Below, one piece after another: positions 58,301 through 64,000 of a stretch of DNA of 64,000 bases (positions are counted from its first letter, which is position 1; each line of letters opens with the position of its first letter). This DNA comes from Armatimonadota bacterium (GTDB lineage Bacteria > Armatimonadota > Fimbriimonadia > Fimbriimonadales > Fimbriimonadaceae), in NCBI GenBank assembly GCA_029781035.1, contig JAKOXK010000030.1:1-64000 (forward strand), in the 5' to 3' direction. The notes beneath the pieces are model-generated. The model was not told the origin of the DNA. It worked only from the letters and a program-made list of their open reading frames with translations, and made no database searches. The position numbers and the translations under genes are program-made.

Positions 58301-59997
58301 GGGACGTGGGACAAGCCAGCTTCCGGCTGACTGCAGCTTCATCCACCGGGCCAGACGACGGCGTGGAACAAAAAGTACCCGTGCTTGTGCACGGACACAA
58401 GGCAGTCTCCTTCGCGGTGGGTGACACGACCAATTCGGCTTCCTTCGACCTGAGTGCGAGCCAAGCTTCGGTCAAGTACAAACTGACTCTTCATCTCTCG
58501 CCATCGATCTTGGGCAGCCTCACCCAAGCGCTTCCGTCGCTCATCGACTATCCGTATGGATGTGCAGAGCAAACGATGAGCCGCTTCTTGCCATCGGTCT
58601 TGGTGGCCAAACTGATGAAGGACCACGGCTTGTCGGACCCAAGGCTCGCCGAGTTGCCGAAGATCATCCGTGAGTCTTTGGGCCGACTCCGACGGATGCA
58701 GACTGATTCAGGAGGCTGGGGTTGGTGGGAGTACAGCCAGCCGGACGACTGGATGACCGCCTATGTTCTCGAAGGGCTCTACAGGGTTCGGTCGGCCGGG
58801 GTGTCCGTCGCCCCACTTGACACGGACAAGGCGCTCGATTGGGCGGAGAAGGAGTTGGCCAAACCTGATCCGACTCCTTATCCGAACTTGGAATACGATT
58901 CCGAGTGGTCAAGGCGCGTGGAGCTAGCGGCGTCGGTCTTGCTCTACAAACCATCGAACGTGGCCACCGGCGTCTTCCAACGCGCAGTCAAAGCCAAGAA
59001 GGTTTCGACTCAGGCTTTGTCGCGGGCCATTGTGGCTCTGAGTCGACACCCGAATGACCCTCTTCTGCAGGAAGCCTACGGACAGTTGATGTCTCAAGCC
59101 GTCGAGACGAAAGACACGCTCCACTGGCAAGACGATGGGTGGTACGAGGCGACGGGAAGCGCGCTCGAGGCTCTCGTCAGCGTCGAGCCAGAGAGCCCCA
59201 AGATAGGGAAGGTGTTCCGGTACTTGATGGGTGCTCGCCGCGGAACCGAGTGGACGAGCACGCGAGACACGGCGCGTGTGCTTGTGTCGGCTGCGGCCTA
59301 TCTCTCGCGGACGAAGGAGCCTGTCTCCTCGAGCCCCGTCACGGTGCAGGTCAACGGCACGACGGTGTCGACAGTGGACTTCTCCAATCCGAAGAACCTT
59401 GGCGGGGCCACCGTCACCGTTCCAATGTCCGACTTGCGTCGCGGATCGAACCAAGTGAGCATCCAGTTGGCTGGCAGCGGAAAGGTCTACTACGACGCAA
59501 CGCTCGAACAACAGGTGCGGGACGACAAGCTTTCCGCCGAGTCCACAGCCAAGGATTTCTCGCTCCAGCGGACGTTCCATACGGTCAAGGCCGAGAGGCT
59601 CCAGGACGGGACGTTGAGGCTTGTCGTTAGCGAACAGCCAGCCAGTCAGTTCCACTCTGGCGACGTCGTCCGGTGTCGCCTGACGGTCAGTTGCACTCAC
59701 CTGCTGGACCGGGCCATCCTAGAAGTTCCGATCCCGAGCAACTGTCGCATCGTGGACGACGACGAGCCGTTGGACGGCCTCACCTGGGAGTGGTGGTGGG
59801 ACAGGAGCGTTTTCCTCGACGACCGCGCGGTCTTCTTCGGATCCTTCGAGCCTGGAAAGCCGCGTGTCATTGAGTTTGCGCTCCGGGCAGAGTCGCCCGG
59901 CGTGTGTGTCGCCCTACCGGCTTCTTTGAACCGGATGTACCAGCCGGACGAAAAGGCGTCGACCGCCGGCTTGGCCGTGGAGGTCCTGCCAAAGTGA
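55300..59997 (+). CDS. Alpha-2-macroglobulin-family protein with thioester motif
   Basis: MG-domain pattern (AQTDRPVYRPGDRVQYKVVARD), bait-like region, YPYGCAEQTMSRFLPS thioester (58561-58572), C-terminal TED/receptor-binding-like domains. Confidence 0.95.
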   Translation: MSDGKGTWLAGAVGTLVMAVLLGSVLSFGATVEVPMGGLKGTVTMKENGRALPNAEVIALAKFDLPEGVTTHWTTRTKSDGSFTFHGLPAGAYEIDAYGKAHHNQDRCVAIVSEGKSSTEEIKTDRTLPDVDLQVNQRVFLPDEKPDITISGYTDSPTADVRVYSVPFESVFNKKSPENLVRSVFENQNESDPAKIAGLESVWTQSYKLNSKDVEGHFVEQAHLAPLPEGMYLVRASIGEYVRYGWLTVSKIALVSKIGKRDCLAFVTDLKSGTPVAGIPVSYAKGSSSVSAGKTGPDGLLRFPYTAPDAPSIFFAQSGNSRAITWSYGGNEDHEGKTVLWAQTDRPVYRPGDRVQYKVVARDTVGDGYQVSRGPLHITIKDPDEVTVTEQTVTLSADGMASGQFQTDAEALPGDYEITMEHGDSQETHYVSIVSYRKPEYRVTVKAERKSYIRGEFAHFKVHVETYTGEPAVGANLTATLYRAPYWDYSPFDDENSYEEDDTETDYYGDFVRDLDGITDENGDYSVSVPTTDAKWEKENLTDADLTLEASVQDARGTAVDGHASTLVTRGEFDISVDADRYIVSPGEKVKARIKATWNADDSPVAGLEVAVKGGHLRWLHEDTVFVQENQQTVRLDQNGEASVELTAQETAMYQVDVSAVDRRGNSVESQLQCWVDTGSFDYEGPTPDMQLTLDKESYDPSDAAKLLIRTQHPGGVALLTVEADGILSTRTVSLEHNATTVELTGLEKYSPNAIIAISYVRDKEYYEAQRNINVSLALKKLQVTVTPDVSTVLPGGQVRYTVSTKDSSGRPVRANVAVGVVDESVFAIAEDRNDPITSFYPRRWSSVTTSYSFPMLYMDGEDKNPHAVRIRKKFEDTAYWNPNVETDTNGMAEVTVRLPDNLTEWRATATAFTDDTQIGKTKSSVVVKKDVMARLSLPSFLVEGDTQTIAGRVSNTTGSMMPMTVKLTLDNADIVEGAPDRQADVGANGTREFVWKIRPRDVGQASFRLTAASSTGPDDGVEQKVPVLVHGHKAVSFAVGDTTNSASFDLSASQASVKYKLTLHLSPSILGSLTQALPSLIDYPYGCAEQTMSRFLPSVLVAKLMKDHGLSDPRLAELPKIIRESLGRLRRMQTDSGGWGWWEYSQPDDWMTAYVLEGLYRVRSAGVSVAPLDTDKALDWAEKELAKPDPTPYPNLEYDSEWSRRVELAASVLLYKPSNVATGVFQRAVKAKKVSTQALSRAIVALSRHPNDPLLQEAYGQLMSQAVETKDTLHWQDDGWYEATGSALEALVSVEPESPKIGKVFRYLMGARRGTEWTSTRDTARVLVSAAAYLSRTKEPVSSSPVTVQVNGTTVSTVDFSNPKNLGGATVTVPMSDLRRGSNQVSIQLAGSGKVYYDATLEQQVRDDKLSAESTAKDFSLQRTFHTVKAERLQDGTLRLVVSEQPASQFHSGDVVRCRLTVSCTHLLDRAILEVPIPSNCRIVDDDEPLDGLTWEWWWDRSVFLDDRAVFFGSFEPGKPRVIEFALRAESPGVCVALPASLNRMYQPDEKASTAGLAVEVLPK

Positions 59998-60740
59998 GGG
60001 GCCTGACCACAGCGGCGTTGAGTCTGCTGACAGTCTCGGCTGCTTTGGGGCTGCTCTATGGCTCATCGAATCCGACGGCCACGTTAGGCTCGTTTAGTAC
60101 CTCGTTCGACGGTCGCCTCCTTGATCAGACCCACAACGCCGTCCTTGCTGCCATGAAACTAGACGGCGCCGTCATTGAACCTGGCGCCGTACTCAGCTTC
60201 AACGACCGGGTCGGTTCATGGAGCCGCGACCAGGGATACAGACGGGCTCCCGTCAGCTTCAGTGGAACGTTGATCAACGAGTGGGGCGGAGGTGTGTGCC
60301 AGACGAGCACCACCCTCTACAACGCTGGACTCCTGGCGGGACTAGAGCCTGTCGAAAGGCACCATCACCAGTTCGCTGCTAACTACGTGCCTCCGGGCCG
60401 AGACGCGGCCGTGGCCTATCCCAACATCGACTTGCGCCTCAAGAACCCGTATCCGTTCCCGATCCGCGTCAAGGTGAGGGCGAACAATGCCCGCATGGAG
60501 ATCCGGTTCGTGGGGCCGGGGAGCCCACCGTCGGTCCAGATCCAGTCGAACGTGATCCAGGTTCGTCAACCGGGCCGACTTCAACTGGGCCATGGACCGT
60601 TGGCGCGTGTGCGGAATCCAGGCAAAGCGGGTTATCAGGTGCAGGTCACGCGGTTGATCAATGGCAAGACTGAGTGGATCAGTCAGGACAGCTATCCGTC
60701 CATGACCCGGGTCGTGGAACGCTTGCCAGCATCCCAGTAG
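59994..60740 (+). CDS. VanW-family protein
   Basis: NAVLAAMKLDGAVIEPGAVLSFNDRVGSWSRDQGYRRAPVSFSGTLINEWGGGVCQTSTTLYNAGLLAGLEPVERHHHQF. Confidence 0.93.
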   Translation: MRGLTTAALSLLTVSAALGLLYGSSNPTATLGSFSTSFDGRLLDQTHNAVLAAMKLDGAVIEPGAVLSFNDRVGSWSRDQGYRRAPVSFSGTLINEWGGGVCQTSTTLYNAGLLAGLEPVERHHHQFAANYVPPGRDAAVAYPNIDLRLKNPYPFPIRVKVRANNARMEIRFVGPGSPPSVQIQSNVIQVRQPGRLQLGHGPLARVRNPGKAGYQVQVTRLINGKTEWISQDSYPSMTRVVERLPASQ

Positions 60741-60749
60741 ACTGGAAGC

Positions 60750-63257
60750 ATGGTGCTCGCCGCGCTGGTGGCCCTCGCTTGGCAAGAGGTCACGGTGTCC
60801 TATGACCCGTTTGGTGGGCTCCAGGTCAAGGTCGGCGGTGTTCCTTTCATTCAAGGCTCTGGGTTCCAGTACTTCAGTGTCAAAGATGGCTCTGGAATCT
60901 ACAGCTCTCGATGGTCGCCCAAGGAGGTGACCCGACTTCCAGACGGAACCATTCGGGTCCGGTACAGCGGCGTCAATGGAGACGCTATTGGCACTCACGA
61001 CTTCTCCGTCCGCGCCGACGGCTTGACAGCGCGGTACCAGTTCCGGTGGCGGGGAAAGGATGACGTCTGGATCGAGGACAACATCGCGCAGGTCTGGGCT
61101 CCGAGCGTCTCACACGGCCAAATGCTCTCAGACGGCTTGCAGACCTTGCCGTTCGATCGACCCATCCATGGCGACTGGTCCTCCAGACGGACCGCTGGCC
61201 CCGCACAGCAGATCAGATTCGATTCCGCCCTTCTGAGCGCCACCGCACAAGTACGTGGGGCCAAGATCTCTGTCTACGACGCGCGCGACTACTCCGCTGA
61301 ATGGGCGCGGACGGCCTGCCTGTTTTGGATGGGCTTTGAGCGCGTCAAGCTCACTCCCGGCACGACGCTCGATGTCACAGTGGATTGGAAGATTCAACCT
61401 AAGGTCCAGCCAGCTGGCAACCGCCGGTCGGTTGTCCTTCAGGGCACTGAACATGCTGCCGTCCTCCAATCGGCCCAGGATGGCATTCCGATTGTCCCCA
61501 AGCCAAAGCTGGTCACCGAGTCGGGTGGATTCCTCGACATCGTTCGCGAGACGGACCAAGACCAGGCACCACCGGATTCGGTCACACAGGCCATAGCCCG
61601 TCGCTTTAGGGTCGACGCAAGCAGCATACGATTCCCCCTCCGGCAGTCGACCGGACCACAGGGACTTCCGCCCGAAGGCTATCGGCTCGTGGTCACACCT
61701 GACGGCGTGGAGGCCAAGGGGCAAGACCCTGCTGGACTCCGACATGCGCTCGACATGATCCCCAAACTTGCGCGGATACGAAACGGCCGGCTCGTTCTGC
61801 CCTGCGGCATTGTCCGTGATTGGCCTACAGTTGCTTGGCGCGGTGTCCATCTCTTCGCAGGCCCTCAGGCGGCGTCCTTCCAGTCCGATCTGGCTGAACA
61901 CCTGCTCGGGCCCCTCGGGTTCAACAAGGTCGTCGTCGAGTGTGAGCGGACGCAATGGGACGCCCTCTCGGCTCCCCGCCGTGACTTTACGTCCAAAGCA
62001 GAGCTGAGCGACATCTTTGAGGGCTATCGAAGGGCGGGACTCGAGCCGATTCCTCTGATCGAGAGCCTCGGACACATGGACTGGCTTCTAGATGGCGCGT
62101 TCAATGCGCTAGCTATCGATCCCCAGACGCCTTATATCCTCGATGCTCGGCGCGGGCAGGCACGAGAGCTTCTGGCTCGTGTTTGGAAGGAGGCCATCGA
62201 CTTGCTGCACCCGTCGGCAGTCCACTTTGGCTTGGACGAGACCGACAAGCGGGGAATGAAAGACGATCCGACTCTGGCCACGCGCCTTTGGGACTGGCAG
62301 GTGCCCAATCTGGTTGGACTGGCACAAGCCTCTCGGGTGACACCCATGGTCTGGGGCGACATGATCCTCAGTCCGGGCCAGGCACCTGACGCCACCCATG
62401 CGGCAAACGTTGCCGATGCCGCCCACCGGGCGGCGAAACTGCCTCGGGGCACCTTCGTCTGCGACTGGCATTACTTGTCAACGGACGATCCGGACCGGTT
62501 CACCTCGCTGTCCCGGTTCAAGAGCCTTGGCCTCGTGCCCATCGCCTCCTCTTGGTGGCAACCACGGAACATTCGTTCGCACACTCTCGCTGCGATCCGG
62601 GAGAAGACGGGAACACTGCAGACGACGTGGGCCGGTTATTCCACCGATGAGGCCGCCATGATTCAGTCCCCCGAGCAATTTGCAGCCTATGTCACCGCTG
62701 CTGACTTCACCTGGTCTGGGCGCACCGATCCAGTGGCGAAGCTCCCCTACGACCCGCTCGACGTGCTGAGAAAGCTGATGTTTGGCCCTCGGGCCGCGCT
62801 GACGGACCTGCCAGGCGCCTGTTGGTCAACGATCGGCTCATCCCGAGTCGACCGGCTTAACGGCGTCCTCTTCAACACAATGGAGCCTCTGGCCCTTAAC
62901 ACACCGCTGACGTCAGCTGGGAGTCAGGGTGCGAGTTCTCTGATCCTCAAGCTAGCTACGAAGGCATCGGAGTTGGCTTTGGCCCTGGATTGCGTCTCCT
63001 GGGAGCCGGAAGGAACGCCGGTGGCGGACGTGCAACTTGTGTTCAGCGATGGCACGATTCTCGATCGGGCACTCCGCTATGGAGGCGAGGTGCGGGTTCC
63101 GGAAGACGGCCGACCAGACTTGGAGTGTGAGCGAGCCGGTACTGTCAGCATTCTACGGCTTCCCATCGGCAGCGGGAGGGGGAACCTCGAGGAGATCCGC
63201 ATTCAACCCCTGAGCCGCACGGCTGGACTCCGCGTTCTGGGGGTGTCAACGTTTTGA
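60750..63257 (+). CDS. Glycoside hydrolase family 20-like (beta-N-acetylhexosaminidase-type)
   Basis: RDWPTVAWRGVHLFAGPQ, PLIESLGHMDWLL, AVHFGLDETDKRG (DE catalytic pair). Confidence 0.85.
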   Translation: MVLAALVALAWQEVTVSYDPFGGLQVKVGGVPFIQGSGFQYFSVKDGSGIYSSRWSPKEVTRLPDGTIRVRYSGVNGDAIGTHDFSVRADGLTARYQFRWRGKDDVWIEDNIAQVWAPSVSHGQMLSDGLQTLPFDRPIHGDWSSRRTAGPAQQIRFDSALLSATAQVRGAKISVYDARDYSAEWARTACLFWMGFERVKLTPGTTLDVTVDWKIQPKVQPAGNRRSVVLQGTEHAAVLQSAQDGIPIVPKPKLVTESGGFLDIVRETDQDQAPPDSVTQAIARRFRVDASSIRFPLRQSTGPQGLPPEGYRLVVTPDGVEAKGQDPAGLRHALDMIPKLARIRNGRLVLPCGIVRDWPTVAWRGVHLFAGPQAASFQSDLAEHLLGPLGFNKVVVECERTQWDALSAPRRDFTSKAELSDIFEGYRRAGLEPIPLIESLGHMDWLLDGAFNALAIDPQTPYILDARRGQARELLARVWKEAIDLLHPSAVHFGLDETDKRGMKDDPTLATRLWDWQVPNLVGLAQASRVTPMVWGDMILSPGQAPDATHAANVADAAHRAAKLPRGTFVCDWHYLSTDDPDRFTSLSRFKSLGLVPIASSWWQPRNIRSHTLAAIREKTGTLQTTWAGYSTDEAAMIQSPEQFAAYVTAADFTWSGRTDPVAKLPYDPLDVLRKLMFGPRAALTDLPGACWSTIGSSRVDRLNGVLFNTMEPLALNTPLTSAGSQGASSLILKLATKASELALALDCVSWEPEGTPVADVQLVFSDGTILDRALRYGGEVRVPEDGRPDLECERAGTVSILRLPIGSGRGNLEEIRIQPLSRTAGLRVLGVSTF

Positions 63258-64000
63258 ATCCGGTTGAACTCCTACTTGGCCAACTGGTCGAGGAGCACGT
63301 GTTTCCAGGATGTGCGTTCGCCTTCGGTACGGCGGAGACGTGTGAAACCGGGGCAGTCGGGCGGTTTCGTTACGACCGGGATGCACCTGTAGTGACCGAC
63401 GCGACCCCCTTTGACCTAGCGAGTTTGACCAAAGTCGTGTGCACGACTCCGCTCTGCCATTGGATGTGGACGAACCGTGGCCTTGAGTTCGATTGGCCAG
63501 TCCGTTCGATCCTGCCGCAGTTCCAACACCCTGGGGTGACCGTCGAACACCTGCTTCGGCACCAGTCTGGACTGATGCCTTACTTGTCCGAACCTGAGTT
63601 GTGCCAATGTCACAGCGATGTCGTGGATCAGATCTGTCGGCTCGAACTGACGGATGCACCAGGATCCAGGACCGTCTACAGTTGCCTCGGCTTCATCTTG
63701 CTCCAAGAGATCCTGGAGCGGCTGACCGAAGATCCCCTCGATCGCCTGTACGCCCAACACGTGGCCCAACCGCTCGGCGCTCATGGCCTTTCGTTTCGGG
63801 GCACCTCAGACCTGGACGCCAGTTCACCACCGACCATGGTTCTGGAGCCGTGGAGACATGACAAGCTAGGGAACCCTGAGTTGGGCCACGGGTTTGTCCA
63901 GGGTGTTGTCCACGATCCGCTCGCATTCGTGTCCGGCGGTGTTTCCGGCAACGCCGGTTTGTTTGGCTCAGCCCAAGCCGTGGCTGCTTTCGCTCAGTCG
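63254..64000 (+). CDS. Serine hydrolase/beta-lactamase (S12) family protein, 3' truncated by window edge
   Basis: Open frame from TTG at 63254 to the window end (absent from the ORF track): FDLASLTKVVCTTPLCHWM (SxxK), VTVEHLLRHQSGLMPYL, RTVYSCLGFILLQEILE, VSGGVSGNAGLFGSAQAVAAF. Confidence 0.88.
   Translation, partial: MNPVELLLGQLVEEHVFPGCAFAFGTAETCETGAVGRFRYDRDAPVVTDATPFDLASLTKVVCTTPLCHWMWTNRGLEFDWPVRSILPQFQHPGVTVEHLLRHQSGLMPYLSEPELCQCHSDVVDQICRLELTDAPGSRTVYSCLGFILLQEILERLTEDPLDRLYAQHVAQPLGAHGLSFRGTSDLDASSPPTMVLEPWRHDKLGNPELGHGFVQGVVHDPLAFVSGGVSGNAGLFGSAQAVAAFAQS

Noticed and set aside
1-64000. CRISPR arrays, IS elements, integrases
   Set aside because: No regularly spaced direct repeats, transposase or integrase ORFs seen in the track or sequence

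Overview
The window looks like a bacterial chromosome segment of about 60% GC. Gene content (many dispersed type IV pseudopilin-like proteins with [10 protein letters not shown] signals, VCBS/PA14/GH3/GH20/A2M secreted proteins) resembles Armatimonadota (Fimbriimonas-like), but that taxonomic reading is inference. Recognisable genes: 3' part of dnaK, exodeoxyribonuclease III, peptidase S51, GH3 beta-glucosidase with PA14, UPF0182, asnA, a tRNA-CAU resembling Ile2, trmD-lepB-rplS-lepB, ppk, ppx, an HD alarmone-hydrolase-like protein, an IlvC-like protein, rpsT, a small Mu-like phage head module, an N-terminal-half CarB, a thioester alpha-2-macroglobulin, VanW, GH20 and a truncated serine beta-lactamase-family protein. 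Strongest candidates for something new: (1) a VCBS-repeat protein interrupted by one in-frame TGA at 2932-2934, followed at SECIS spacing by a stem-loop with a bulged U and an apical GU, i.e. a candidate selenoprotein; (2) an orphan capsid-only phage module (protease/scaffold, decoration, gpT-like capsid, two small membrane proteins, adaptor, stopper) with no terminase, portal, tail or integrase, ending at a strong terminator; (3) an accessory cassette (12.7-14.8 kb) with a thioredoxin-like CxxC protein, a divergent pseudopilin and a tiny six-Cys secreted peptide. Also noted: a split CarB, an IlvC-like protein and a DapA-like protein that both lack expected catalytic residues, and a homopolymer frameshift.
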